A stretch of DNA of 64,000 bases from Gnetum montanum. Its lineage: Eukaryota > Streptophyta > Gnetopsida > Gnetales > Gnetaceae. Each line of letters opens with the position of its first letter. Position 1 is the first letter of the stretch. The notes beneath the pieces were generated by a model. That model searched no databases and had not been told where the DNA came from. It was given only the letters and a program-made list of their open reading frames with translations. The stretch is taken from NCBI GenBank assembly GCA_015680685.1, contig MNCI01008611.1:364107-428106 (forward strand). Reading direction: 5' to 3'. Made by a program: the position numbers and the translations under genes. Shown here piece by piece: positions 45,100 to 57,595 of the stretch.

Positions 45100-48038
45100 A
45101 GTAGGTCTTCATTCATCAAGAGGCTTGGTGAATGCATCAGCAAGGTTACCATCTATCCCAATATATTGTAAGTTAACATTCCAAAGTTGAGTATGTTCTC
45201 TTATAAAATTATGCTGAATTTTGATATGCTTTGTACAAGAATGTTGAGTAGGACTATTGGTCATGTTAATAGCCCTATTGTTGTCACAAAAAATAGGTGT
45301 GTGATTTGATTTGATCCCTAGATCCTTGAGTGTTTCTTTCATCCATAACATTTATGCATAATAACTTCTAGTTGAAATATACTCTGCTTCTGCTATAGAC
45401 AGCGTTGTAAAAGTTTTCTTCTTCCCAAGAGGCAAAAGTCTTTCTTAGAAAGAAATAGTTTCTACTTGTGCTTCAATGATCATCTATACAGCTTGCCCAA
45501 TTTGCATCACAATATCCAATAAGATCAAGTGTTGAGTCCTTTAGATACCAAATCCCTAGTTAGTAGTACTTTTTAGATAATGAAAAATTTTCTTAACAAG
45601 TTTTAAATGAGATTCCTTGGGGTTAGCTTGATACCTGGCATAAATTCCAACACTTAGAGCAATGTCAGCTCTACTAGCAATTAAATATAGTAAACCATCT
45701 ATCATACCTCTATAGAGCTTGAGATCAGTAGATTTTCCTTGTTCATCTTTAGTTAGCTTGAAGTGTGTAGTCATTGGTGTTGTCTTAGCTTTCACATTAG
45801 CCAAATTGAATCCTTATAATAGATTTTTGATGTATTTTATTTAACAAATAAAGATCCCACCTTTAGTTTAACTGATTTGAAATGCAAGGAAGTTGTTAAG
45901 TTCTTCCATCATACTTATTTCAAACTTTGTTTGCATAAGAGCTAAAAACTTCTTGCATAAAATTTCATTAGTAGCTTCATAAATAATATCATCAACATAA
46001 ATTTGGACAATAAGTAAATCCTTACCATCTCTTTTTAGAAATAAAGTTACATCAGTCCTATGTCTTTCAAAATCATTAGACATTAAATGTTGTCAAAGTC
46101 TATCATACCAAGCTCTAGGGGCTTGTTTGAGCCCATAAAAGGTCCTTTTTAGTATATAGACATAGTTTGGATGGATATGATCTATAAAACCTTCAGGTTG
46201 CTAAACAAATACTTCCTCTTGAATACTTTTGAGATCCATTTAATATAATTTAACTCCTTTGATTCATGCGTAAGTTAAAAGAAGTTTGATAAATTTAAGC
46301 TTGGCCACAGGAGCAAATGTTTCATCAAAAGTAATACCCTCTTACTAATTGTATCTTTTAACAACCAATCTAACCTTGTTTTTGACAATGTTTCAATTTT
46401 CATTTGTCTTGTTCCTAAACATCCATTTTGTTCCAATAATTTGCTTATTGTTGGGTTTAGGAGTTAATTCCCACACATTGTTTCTAAGAAATTAATTTAA
46501 CTCTTCTTGCATGGCTAAAATTCATCCTTCCTTATTTTTTTATCTCTCTAAAGTTTTTAGGTTTAATTTATGAAAGATAGGTAGCATAGGGTAACATCTC
46601 TTTTGTTTAACTTCTAGTTTTGATTCCCTCTTCTACTTGTCCAATAACATTGTTAAGGTAATGTCACCTTTTGAGTCTAGGCATTTTTAGTTGAGTTGGA
46701 GAAGTATCTTCATGCTCACTTTCCTCTTTGGAATCATTTTTGATTTCTACATGGGAAGTTCTGGATATCTTTTGAATAGGAACTTCTTCACCATCAAAGT
46801 GCAAACTAGTATCATCATTATCATTTATTTTTACATTTATAGTTTTCTTTACAGTGTTACTTCTTTTGTTGAACACTTTGCATGCCCTACTAATTGTAGA
46901 GTATTCTAGAAAAATACCCTCAATAGTTTTTGGATCAAACTTTCTCAAAGAATCTTTATCATTTAAAATGTAACATTTTGCACCAAAAACAACGAAATAA
47001 CTAACTGAAGGCTTTCTACTAGTCCAAAGTTCATATGAACTTTTTGTGGTGAATCTTCTTGCTAGAACTTTGTTCGAAACATAGCATGTTCTATTCATTG
47101 GTTCAACTTAGAAATAATATGGAATGTTTCTATTGTTCGAAATAGTTCTTTTCATTTCATTTAGAATCATATTCTTCCATGTTGTGACTCCATTTTGTTG
47201 AGGAATCTTGGGAGCAAAAAATTGATGTAGAATACCATTTAACTGATAGTATTCTTTAAATTTGGTGTTTTTAAATTCTCTTTCATTGTCATTTTGATGG
47301 TTTCATAACATATCTCTTTCATTTTATATTTGATTACAAATTCTTATAAAATGCTCAAAAGCTTCATATTTGTGAGATAAAAAAGCAATCCATGTAAAGC
47401 AATAAAAATTATCAAAAATGATTAAATAATACATTTTCTTTCTTAAATTAAGAGTTTGAGAGGGAACAACTAAGTCCATATGAAGTAATTCTAAAGGATG
47501 TGAGGTGGAGATGCAATTCTTCTTACAAAACCTTACCTTGTTTATTTTCTTTTTTGATAGGCTTCACAAGTATTTAAGGAAAAATCCTTGATTTTGGACA
47601 ACCCTTGAATTACATCTTTAGAGACAGGGGTTTGAAGAATGTCTTTGTTGATGTGGCCCAATTTCCTATGCCAAATATGAACATCACTTGTATTGTTAAT
47701 CAAGCACTTGGATCCAAGGTTATAAATATCTCCAAAAACAATAGTATAAAAGCATTCGCTTTTCTATTTTCTTCTACAATAACTTTTCTAGAATAAGGGT
47801 TTCCTACTCTACATATATTGTTGGAAAAGGTAACATCAAAATTTGAATCACAAAGTTGACTTACACTAAGAAGATTATATTTAAGACCTTCAACATAAAA
47901 CACTTGTTTAAGTAGGCTGACCCTTACCTCAAATGGTAGAAATACCTTTAATTTGAGCTTTCACATCATCTCCAAAGATGACTATTTCATAATTTTGTTT
48001 TGAAAATTGTATAAATTAAGATTTGTCACCTATCATAT
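45100..48038 (-). pseudogene. Copia pol: protease end, integrase, reverse transcriptase, RNase H
   Basis: Going down the minus strand: MIGDKS and VIFGDD (about 48030-47950) are the end of the protease. YVEGLKYNLLSVSQLCDSNFDV (about 47900-47835) is the pre-integrase segment. The integrase core is heavily decayed (47600-47150), with its end at 47098-46664 (MNRTCYVSNKVL, YELWTSRKPSVSYFVVFGAKCYIL). RT has LLIVQIYVDDIIY (about 46020-45985), with the catalytic DD present, then KFEISMMEELNNFL. RNase H reads YRGMIDGLLYLIASRADIALSVGIYAR and IFCDNNRAINM, ending NLADAFTKPL near 45115. Stops and frameshifts separate the blocks. Confidence 0.85.
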
Positions 48039-49572
48039 TGTTGGTGTCCGTTTGGGACATGACTGCCAACAAGTGCCTCAAACAAGGTTTAGGTGCTTGC
48101 TAGTCTTTGGCAACACCAAGGCCCAAATACCTCCAAATAGACTTAGTAGTTAAACATGAGTATGCATTTGTTGTTAATGTTAAAATAGTTGGGTTGCCTA
48201 TAAAACTGTAATTGGATATCATGAAAGAGATTCGGCCAACTTTGTAAAATACTGTGAGTTGTTGGAGATTTCTATTTTTTTCAAGTCTATATGGTCATTA
48301 TAATATGTATTTGTAAAAATTAAAATTTTGCAAAAACCATTTGAGCACAACTCTGCCAATCTACTCATAATTTCCCCCAGAGAGAGAGAAAGTTCCACAA
48401 GAAAACTAGAAATAGAGCAAGATTCAATGAAAAGAGAAAGAAAAGAAAGTATATTTATGTCAAAATCTCAAATATTTAAGCAAGGTAAATTGATATGAGG
48501 AAACACTTCACAATAAAGTTATTCCTAATTTAATATCTATGAATTGCTCAAATTTTCTAGGCTCAAACAAGTAATTTCTCAAAGACAATCCTACTATACT
48601 ACCAAAAATTGCTGCATAAAACACCACATATGAGTCTCTATGTTGGCTAGATCATAGTTTTCAACAATTACATATAATAGAGCTTTCAAAGATTTGAAAA
48701 TTTTTGATTGAAATACCAAGGGAATATGATTTAAAAATCAAAAAGTGATTTCAGTCCTATCAAAATACCAAAGAATTTTTGAACCCTCTAGACTATTGAA
48801 TTGCTCAACTAGCTTGTCTATAGCAAAGGCCCTCTTATAGCAATCCTAATAGCAACCTTAAACATTGCATAATAATAAACTTCTCTATTAAATTGCTATT
48901 TAGGCTTTCCAACATGAGCTCTTCTATGGAAAATCTTAATAGGAGTCTACTATCATGTAACAAAGAACTATAAAAGCAATCTAAAAATCCCAAATTTAAA
49001 TGCCAAGCATGATACTACCTAAACCACTAGCTAAGCAGCTAAAACAAAATAGGAAAGAATGAACTCACAGGATTAAAACAAAGTAGTGGAAATGATGTTT
49101 TTAGCAAGCCATCTTATAAGAAATCTTCAAATTTCTTCTTTCCAAAAAGCTTCCCCTCATTTCTACCTTTGAAACCTTTTTATAGTGGCTTTGGGTAGTT
49201 ATAATACTCATGAGAGGTTAAGGGTGAGTAACAAACATCTAGAAGTTTTAATTTCAACCACCTAAGAAGTTACAACTTCCATGAAAAGTCAAGAGATTTT
49301 TAAGCCACATTTGGCAAGTGTCTCCTTGGTAATGGAAAAAATCAAAATTAGCTACAAATATCTTGGAGTGTTGGTTGTAACTATCATGAAGTTACAACTT
49401 TCATGGAAAGTTTAAATTCTCATAGAAAATAAACTAATATTTACCAAATGTTCATAAATATTCCTTTTTTCCTAAATCATAATATGGATATCTTTTAAAA
49501 GTGTTACTCCAATCTTAAATTAATCTCCTTTATAATACATCAAAGCATTCCAATTGATGATGAGATTAAGCA
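48039..49572 (-). repeat. 3' LTR of element B
   Basis: On the minus strand this LTR would start TGCTTAATCTCATC at 49572, after a polypurine tract (CCAAGAAAAAAC, 49573-49584), and ends CACCAACA at 48039. A TATAAAAAGG box lies near 49175-49185 (minus). The same family occurs at about 20270-21700 (plus), and a 5' fragment at 62535-62741. The exact 5' border is inferred from the TG and purine run. Confidence 0.65.
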
Positions 49573-52441
49573 GTTTTTTCTTGGCAGCTTATCCACACAA
49601 CGGCCAGTCCTCATGGTAATAAGACCGACTTTCAAGCCTAGTGAAACATTTGTTTTAATAACATTTTGCCAAGTCGCATAGTTTTAAAGGTGTAAACATC
49701 ATTACAACAACTGGTAGTTTCTTCACACCAACAATGGAGATGACATTTACATGGATTCAAGGTGGTGTTTAGCTTCTTACGCGATCAATTTTCCCAAATT
49801 CAATGTAACATGCTTAGGCTCATGCTTCCCATAGAAGTTCAAGGAGATCCCCAACAGTGCACCTGCAATGGCAACTACTAGGTGCAACTGGCAAAGCACC
49901 AATGTAGAAAACATTTAGAAGAACGGAGGCGAGTGGGAGAGAAAAGTGTAGGCCATAGAAGCATTTTTTAACTAAACCCTCATCCTTGCTTTTGTAAATG
50001 GATTAGATGCGAGTACTAACACGATTTGCATCTACATAGGAATCGATTAAGAGGTTTCAGTGCTAAGAAGGATAAGATTTAAATGCGTGATTGGGATCTC
50101 TGCTGCTAGTTTAGCTTGCTCTAGTACAAAGTAAAGAATCAATAATATCCATCATTGTTGGAGATTACAATGCAAAATCCATTTTTAATTTTCACTAATA
50201 GCACATACGAATTCATCATGGAATATATGCCTTTGGTTTTTCATCATTTGTTGACCAGGAGGAAGATCATTGCTTTGTTGTATGCCATCATAATAGGCTT
50301 AGCCTAGAAGGTTGAATACATTTTATTCATTAGGAATTGTAGTTGCCATCAGTCTAGATTTGTGATCATTTTCCTTTACTTAATTAACTGATTTTGTTGC
50401 CCAAGTTATACCTAGATCTCTTTCCTCTTATAATAGCATTCTCTATTTCAATCTTGTAGTAACCTAAATTTCTGAATTTTATCTTTACCTTTCACTATTA
50501 TAAAGATAGTAGCATAGAAAATTCTAAAATGATGATTTGGAATCATCAAACTGGATTCAAAATCAGCTAAATAATTTGCTAATAGTTTAACAATTTTTTC
50601 TGAAATTTACCAATAAGAGATAGCTATCATCTGATTTTACTTATAGAGTTCTGTTGGGTAGAGCATATTTTTATTCTCTGATCAGCAACGCCTTCATCTT
50701 GTATACGTCACAAAAGTTGAAAAGATTTTCTTGAAGATAAAATTGCTTGGCCAGTTGATTGCAAGAAAAATGGATGAAAATTTTTGTGGTGAATTGGATT
50801 TGTCCACTTTAGTAAAGATAACTTTGCCCTTTAAGATGATTCAAATGATGAACCAATATTTGTTACCTTGCACATTTCACCTTTATGAGAAAAAGAATTA
50901 AATTTTGTAGTCTCTTTGTAATGAATGTTGTGTCATTTTTCCCAAAATGCTGAGTCCTCAACAATAATTTTAACATTGGCCAAGAAGAACAACTCATTAT
51001 AAAAATCACTCAATATTTTTTTTATAACGATCAATCAAAGGACTTTATTATCAGACTTACACCTCCTAAACCATTCAACTGCATGCCTAAAGCATTTTTC
51101 TACTTCATTAAATGGCCAAAATATGCCACCATGCTTACCCTCAATTTTTTTTTAAGTTACCAATATCAGCTGAGAAAAAATAATTTTATTGAACATGTAC
51201 ATGAAAAACTAGAAATTATTTTTGAGAAAAAATTTCATTAAACTTAAGGTTTAATGAAATAAAAACCTCACCCCTAATAAAAACTTAAAGAACTATACAT
51301 CAAAACTTTATGCAAAGTATTGAATGGATGGGAAGTGGATAGTTAAAATAACTTTCTTGGGAATCCTCTTGTCTTGAATCCTTTCATACACTATTTCAGT
51401 TGTAACTAATGCATTTTCTTCATCCTTGCTTTCTTGAACTAATCTTTTTTCCTTTGCATCCATCTCCTTTGCATCTACCTCTTTTGTTGATTCTTGGGGC
51501 CTATCTTAATTAGATACCTCTGTATCTTGAGATACAAATGCCTTTTCCCAAGAATCATCTTGGTTAGAATTTTCTTGATTTTCTATTTAACTGTCACATT
51601 CATGCAATCTACCCTAAACATATGCTTCTATAGAAAGTCGCTAGTAAGAAACATGATCTCATTAGAAAGCCAAAGTAGGAATGGACTTTTTCTTGATGCT
51701 CCATGAGCTTTTGCTTTGCAATAAGCTCTTAGAACATGTTTTGGGTAGCATCCCATTACATATGAGATAAATGGTCTTCTCATTGCTCTCTCACTAAGAA
51801 CCATCCTTTCTCAAACCTACACTCTTTGCTAGCTTTCTTATAGTAGTAAATAAATTTAAAATTCCCACCAAATCTTGCTAACCAACCGTGCCACCTTTGT
51901 CCATATTAATTTCTTTCTAATCATTATACATATGCCAATTTAAATTTTACCATTTGTCGTTGGAATTACTTCCCACTAAATAATTAATTAACCACCACTT
52001 CCACTTCACTCATCTCAAGTAATGATTACTTAGGATAATATAAATTTAGTAATTTAACTAATATTTTTAATTAAATATCTTTAAACTCATACTTAACGTG
52101 AACATATGTTAGTTTTTATTTTATAATATTTTATTTTAAAATACTAAATAGACTTACATGACCATATGGATAGAACATATATGTCATGGTTAAACATGAC
52201 ATTAATTTAATACATGTTACTATCAAGTGCATACATAATAATTCCTATATATAAAATTTTATTATTTATTACTATATATATTCAACAACATTATAATTAC
52301 ATACTTATATATATTATTATACTATGTACATATATTAATTTGTATAAAGATATTTAAGCCATGGGCAATTGTCCAAAATAATGTTTTATATGTAAAACAT
52401 TATATGGAAATTGCAATTCCATACTATCTAATGTTGATAAT
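49573..52441 (-). other. 3' region of element B after integrase, content unknown
   Basis: A 2.9 kb stretch separates the integrase end from the 3' LTR. No motif is recognised. About 49750-49970 is less AT-rich, and the minus strand reads a hydrophobic run (VAIAGALLGISLNFYGKHE) without a clear start or homologue. About 51600-51790 holds a 60-residue minus-strand frame of no known family. About 52000-52440 is extremely AT-rich. It could contain a worn extra ORF in the env position or a captured host fragment. Confidence 0.4.
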
Positions 52442-53660
52442 TTATAAGTATCCTTGGACAATTGTTTCGTAATCTAAAATGGGCCAATCCATGTTGGTGT
52501 AGAACTTATTCGGTTTCTTCATATTCCATAGCAAGACAGTGTCTCCTATTTGAAAAGTTCTTTTCAAAGCATTTTTATTGAACCATCTTTTGACTTGAGA
52601 CATAATTTTTAACAAATTATCCTTTGCTCTATCTATCTCAGCTTCTCTCTTGATAAGCAAGGACATAAAACTTCTATCTTGATCAATTTTCTCATTATAC
52701 CTTTGTACAAAATCTGAAGCTAAACTTATAATCTTATTTGTAATTATTGTGGGCAAACCATAGACTAAATTATAAGGTGATGTTCCAATAGCTTTCTTAA
52801 ACCTAATATGATCTATTCATAATGTGGATTGTAGATAATCAATCCAATTTCCTAAATTTCCATCTTTCAATTTCTTAATGTAGGAAATAAGATTTTTATT
52901 TGTAGATTCAGTTAGGCCATTTCATTAAGGATAATAATTAAAGGAAGAAAATATGAAAATGGATTTTTCTGATGCCTATGTTATGAATGCTTCAGACTGA
53001 AAAGCAGATCCATTAACAGATACTAATACTTTAGGTAGACCAAAATGACTTAAGATTTGATCTTCCAAAAAGTTGATTAAATCTGATGCTAAAATTCTTC
53101 TTAGAGCTCTCGCTTCAGGCTACTTAACTTAGTGAAGTAATTAGTAGTTGTGAGAATAAATTTATGCCTAGCTCTTGAAGGAGTAATTGTACCAATGAAA
53201 TCCAAACCCCATTGCTAAAATGCTCTATCCAAAATTATTAGCTTTAAGGGAGCTCTAGCTTTTGTGATTTTTGGTTCATGGGTTTGACATTTATAACATC
53301 TTTAAATTTTCAAAGTAATATCTTAATACATACTAGGTCAATATTATCCATATTGAAGTATATGTTGCATAGTTGATTTAGGGGATTCATAAAATAAATT
53401 ATAATGATTGTGGAATCGTTCTAAGATGGGACCAATTTGATTATTATGAACACATTCCAAAAAAACCCCTCTAAAATCCTTTCTATATAATATATCATCT
53501 CTAACCACAAATTTACGTGCTTTCTTGAAGAAAGCTCTTTTTTGACTTGCACTTAAATTATTTGGAACTTTCCTTGTATTAAAGAACTTTTAAAATTTCT
53601 TCATACCAATTTTCTTCATGAGTATCAAGCATTCATACTTCATTTTCTCTATCCATTAAC
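52442..53660 (-). pseudogene. Integrase of element B
   Basis: The minus strand reads RKFVVRDDILYRKDF, then a zinc head with HNH and CYKCQTHEP (about 53460-53270). The core includes WGLDFIGTITPSRARHKFIL (about 53215-53155), then LVSVNGSAF (about 53030), where the second catalytic Asp has become Asn. The C-terminal module at 52756-52442 is open (QVKRWFNKNALKRTFQIGD, TVLLWNMKKPNKF). The core has stops and small shifts. Confidence 0.8.
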
Positions 53661-53773
53661 TTGGCTAATCCCATTTCCTTAACCATTTTGCATATTTCCA
53701 ATGAAAATCTGAAACCTTGGAGCTTTAGAAGCCACTTTCCTCTTTTCAATCCAATTTCATTTTATGCTAAGAA

Positions 53774-54250
53774 TTATTTGAGTACAGGTTCGATTAGCAT
53801 AATATGAACTAATAAACTTTCTAGATAATATTTAAAATGTTGAAGTGCTTTAATGACTACGAATGCTTGTTTTTCCAAGTCTGAATAATTTAGTTCAGAA
53901 CCTTTCAATTGATACCCAAAAAATCCAATTGGTTCTTCTTGACTTTCATTTTTCTGAGTTAAGATGACAACAATAGAATCATTGGAAGTAAAAGCATATA
54001 ACCAAAAATCTTCCTTTAATTTAGGTTTTATCAAATATGAAGCCTCTTCAATGGTCCTTTCAATTTTTGCTAAAGCTTTCTTTGATGCTAGTGTTTTCTC
54101 TTCTTGGACATCTTTCTTTAGCTTATGTATCAAAGGTGTAGTAATTTTGGTGAATCCAGGGATAAATTTCTTAACAAAATTTATCTTTCCAAAAAAATAT
54201 CAAAGAGATTTTTTACTTGTAGGATGCTCAATATTCTGTACTGCTTGGAC
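53774..54250 (-). pseudogene. Gypsy-type RNase H of element B
   Basis: The minus strand reads FFGKINFVKKFIPGFTKITTPLI-type connection sequence (about 54190-54120). The RNase H frame 54133-53774 follows: PKLKEDFWLYAFTSNDSIVVILTQ, then EEPIGFFGYQLKGSELNYSDLEKQAFVVIKALQHFKYYL. This is the RNase H usually linked to a gypsy RT. In this element it is the second RNase H. Confidence 0.75.
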
Positions 54251-54649
54251 TCAAGAATAAGCTATAGCAATTCCTTCTTGACAAATCACATGACCTAGTA
54301 AACTCCTAGATTTAACTACAACGATAAACTTCTTAGAGTTTAATGAAATATCATACTCATGACATCTATCAAAAACTTGTTGAATATGACCAATATGATC
54401 TTGCTTTCTTTTTGAGAATATGGTAATATCATCCAAATAAACCATAACAAATTTACCTATTAAACCTTTAAAGGCTAAATCCATCGCTCTTTGAAAAGTA
54501 GCTTCAACATTTGTCAATTGAAATGTCATTCTTTAGTAAGCGAAAGTTTCCCATTTGGTGATAAATGTTGTCTTATATCTATCATTTTTATCTACCATGA
54601 TCTAATTATAGCCTAAAAAATCATCTAAGAAAGAATATACTTACAACTT
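54251..54649 (-). pseudogene. Reverse transcriptase of element B, C-terminal part (split by element E)
   Basis: The minus strand reads VYSFLDDFLGYN (about 54640-54600), then RYKTTFITKWETFAY, MTFQLTNVEATFQRAMDLAF and MVYLDDITIFSK (about 54440-54400), with the YLDD catalytic motif intact. VVKSRSLLGHVICQEGIAI follows. The first half of the same domain lies at 61429-61982; element E separates them. Confidence 0.85.
54645..54649 (+). repeat. Target-site duplication of element E, left copy (AACTT)
   Basis: AACTT lies directly before the terminal TG of the LTR and recurs at 61424-61428 after the terminal CA of the other LTR. Confidence 0.9.
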
Positions 54650-55498
54650 TGATGAGTGGCGAGGTACCCCTACACTCAACCATACGAATACAAGTGTAAC
54701 ACGTGCGATCCGGTTGAACTCCACAGACTAAGTGCCTACACGCCTCATGGAACACTTAAGGTTAATTATTCGTTGTCTTCCCAGACCTACTTGTAGTTGT
54801 CATGGTGTATGGTTAAGTAAGTCTAAGGTATATGATTTTTATGTCTTTTCAATTTTATCTCCTATGCTAACGAGGTGAAGGGTTGAAGAGATTAATTAAC
54901 TAACTCTAACTAACTAACTAAGTCTGAATTAACCTAGCGTCAACATTTGTTCCCACTTACCGTTCACACCCTAAATCGATGTAACCATGGCTACCAAATG
55001 CTAGTCGTTGCTGGGATCACCACGTGTAACGCACGTGCTTGAAGTGGTTGTATTGAGGCACTTAACTAGGAGAGAAGGGTTGAGAGAGATTTAATAACTA
55101 AGAAAGCAATTAAATGATAAATAGTAAATAGCATTAAATAAAGTCCTAATTAGCCTATTCCATGCATTGTAAGTTTATCCAAGAAGTTCGTCTTTATTGC
55201 CGTACATAAACTTGTGTTCAGGTACAATGTCTGCTCGAATAAAGATCCGTTCACTTTGGAGTTCCTACTACAGGCATATGGAAAATATTCTATCTCTGGA
55301 GAGTTCATATTGTTAGAGTTTCCTTACGGTCTAGGCCTAGCATGGAAAACAAGGGAGAGCCACCTCTTATTTATAGACTTGGTGGTGCACCACGATATCG
55401 CGGGGGACGATGCGATATTGCGTGGGATGCGATATTGCGTGGGATGCGATATCGTGGCAGACACGATATCACGGCCCATGCGATATCACGTCCCATCA
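54650..55498 (-). repeat. 3' LTR of element E
   Basis: The LTR is 849 bp, TGATGAGTGG to ACGTCCCATCA on the plus strand. The minus-strand TATAAATA is at 55375-55368. U3 holds six GATATC/GATATT-centred palindromic motifs (55388-55495). Confidence 0.9.
55388..55495. repeat. Array of GATATC-centred palindromes in the U3 of element E
   Basis: Six copies near TGCGATATCGCGTGGGA follow at about 16-20-base spacing. The equivalent U3 at about 61305-61415 has seven. Each unit is a short inverted repeat, so it reads alike on both strands. Confidence 0.85.
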
Positions 55499-55507
55499 TA
55501 CCCCCAT
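55499..55507 (-). other. Polypurine tract of element E
   Basis: On the minus strand ATGGGGGTA lies directly before the 3' LTR. A related run occurs at about 57355-57363 (ATGGGGGAGAT) in the spacer and could act as a second, central tract. Confidence 0.65.
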
Positions 55508-57595
55508 GACTGAATGAAAACTTGTCCTTGAGTTCCTTACAAAATATTGGGAAGGTATCAGATTATTGACTCAAATGGAACTAATGGGATGACATGTGAA
55601 TGGATCATCATTACAAGACAAAACTGGTGTTCATGACAACAAGAGTGAACACCTTATTACAATTGACATCAGGCCTTAGTTGGTAGCTGAGAGACAAGAG
55701 AGAAGAGAAAAGAAGTCTTGCTACTGCCAACGCTAAGATTACGCTTTTTTTTGTCCATTCGTAAGCACACCATCGATCTTGCTCCTTGCATAACTACTAT
55801 GGCACCGATCCATTCCAAGTGGTTCCTCCAGATCCAATTTGTTGTTGTATGATTACCATTTGCACATACAACACAATCTTAAATTAGCAAGGGTAAATGA
55901 ATTTTCAATGTAGTTGATACCTTGCTTCGGTGCAAGGTCCATTGGCTACGTTGTGGTGTGGCTGATATGGATCTGGAGATATAATATTGATGACTACCGA
56001 AGGTGTAGGGGTTAGAAGAAAATCGAAAAAATTGAGCCCCATATCCCCATGACTAATCACGAACCTCCGGTAGCGATAGAATGGAAAAAGAAAAGGAATA
56101 AGAAGATGGATAAAAAGAGACAACTCTAACGTCGATTAAATGGATGTCAAGATGGAAATGAACAAAATAAAATTGATTGCAAAAATGTTTAAGGGAAAGA
56201 ATTTAATTGATGCCCCAAAGAGGAATGTCAGTGGGCCCTCCACAAAGTAGGCTCATGCCCTTAATGGCCTGACAAACCCACATTCAAAGAGTCCGTAGGC
56301 TCTAGGAATGTCATTTGGAATAAGAGTTAAACTCTTAACAACAAGAATTTACCAAAAAGAAAACAATGCGTGAACCAAAATATACACTAATGATACAACT
56401 GGCAATGAGGTGAACAATGGAGAGAATATAATGGAATGGAATCTCAAGAACAAGGTGGTGTACAGCCGCTTGTGTAGTTCATGGTTAATGTGACTTAGCA
56501 GATCCCATTCCAAGTTCGGCCTCAAACAAACCACATCCAGTGACTTCGCATTAATACATTTGGCCTATCCATCCCCTTAAAGTAACAAGAATGCCTTCTC
56601 CAAGAGTCACCATGATTCCGACGAAACAAATGAGGAGAGAATGGGAAGCGAGAAGGGCCTTAGTTAGAGGGGACATTTTTATTTTGAGTTCCATAACTAG
56701 TGCTTGTAGCCTTAAGGAATTATTTCTTCTAAGGGGTGTGCTTTGAATTCTCACAATTTTTTTTTATGTTTTATGTGTTTATGCATGAGAACCACACCAT
56801 GCAAAGACTTTGTTATTTTTATTGCTCAGCTTCCCGAGAATTGGGTAACGTCGAAATGGTAAGAAAACTCAAGAAAAACACATCCAAGCACCCAAGAGAA
56901 TGGCCAATAAAAATGCATCAAGTTCCCTTGAAGTTACACCCTTTTCTATCCTTGAGTCCTTCCTTAGTTTGAGAAGTACCCAGTCACCGATTCATTAAAG
57001 TTCTTATTAGAAAGGAGACTGTACATTGCCAAGCCAAGAGAGACCATAGAAATTCGTGGATGAATGGATGAAGTGAACTCATTACCTGCCATATCAAAAG
57101 AAACTTACCTTAGTATCAACATCATGACTTAAAGGTAAAAACCAAACATTAGCAATCAATAAGGAAAACAGTTCATACCATCATCTAGAACACTTATTGG
57201 GTGACAAACTTAACAAGGTGGATAACACACACACACACACACACAAATGAAAAAGTATAAAGATGTTTTAAAACAAAAACATGGAAAACAAAAACATGTA
57301 AAACAAAAACTGAAAAAGAACTGAGGGCCCCAAATGATTAGCATAGGTGGCCATCTCCCCCATGACTGAATGGAAAGGAAGAGATCCAAAATAATAAACT
57401 CCTATTTGAGTTTCTTAGAAGTGCCCAACTTCTCCCCATTGATGTTCTTAGATTAAGGGGTGGAAGTTGGCAACGCTCATATTCCAATGTGTCTATGCCT
57501 TCATTTTTGGCATGAGTCATTTTCCTAGTTCATTCCATGCATGTTTGTCGGTTGCTCTTTCGACTAGCTGTCAACCACGAGGTGTCTACTACTTG
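55508..57595 (-). other. Spacer of element E
   Basis: The region has no pol or ORFX similarity. Its minus strand aligns with the spacer of C and A at GTCATGGGGGAGATGGCC (about 57350) and GTGTAACTTCAAGGG (about 56930). It contains an (AC)n microsatellite at 57225-57245 and AAAACAAAAACATG repeats at about 57260-57312. Confidence 0.6.
57225..57245 (+). repeat. (AC)n microsatellite
   Basis: An uninterrupted AC dinucleotide run of about ten units. Confidence 0.95.

Larger units (their letters stand above)
43844..48038 (-). mobile_element. Copia-type retrotransposon, 3' portion
   Basis: A minus-strand Ty1/copia element keeps protease end, integrase, RT, RNase H, polypurine tract (44873-44888) and 3' LTR (about 43844-44872). 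Domain order (integrase before RT) defines Copia. It is cut at 48038/48039 by the LTR of element B exactly at the protease active-site region. gag and the 5' LTR are missing from the window. Confidence 0.85.

Noticed and set aside
45556-46083. Possible cellular genes on minus with long frames
   Set aside because: They are the RT and RNase H parts of the Copia element.
49750-49970. Hydrophobic minus-strand run that resembles a membrane helix of a host protein
   Set aside because: Too short, no family recognised, no splice sites; it may be chance.
55214-55513. 99-residue plus-strand ORF
   Set aside because: It lies inside the LTR of element E and is created by the GATATC repeat array.
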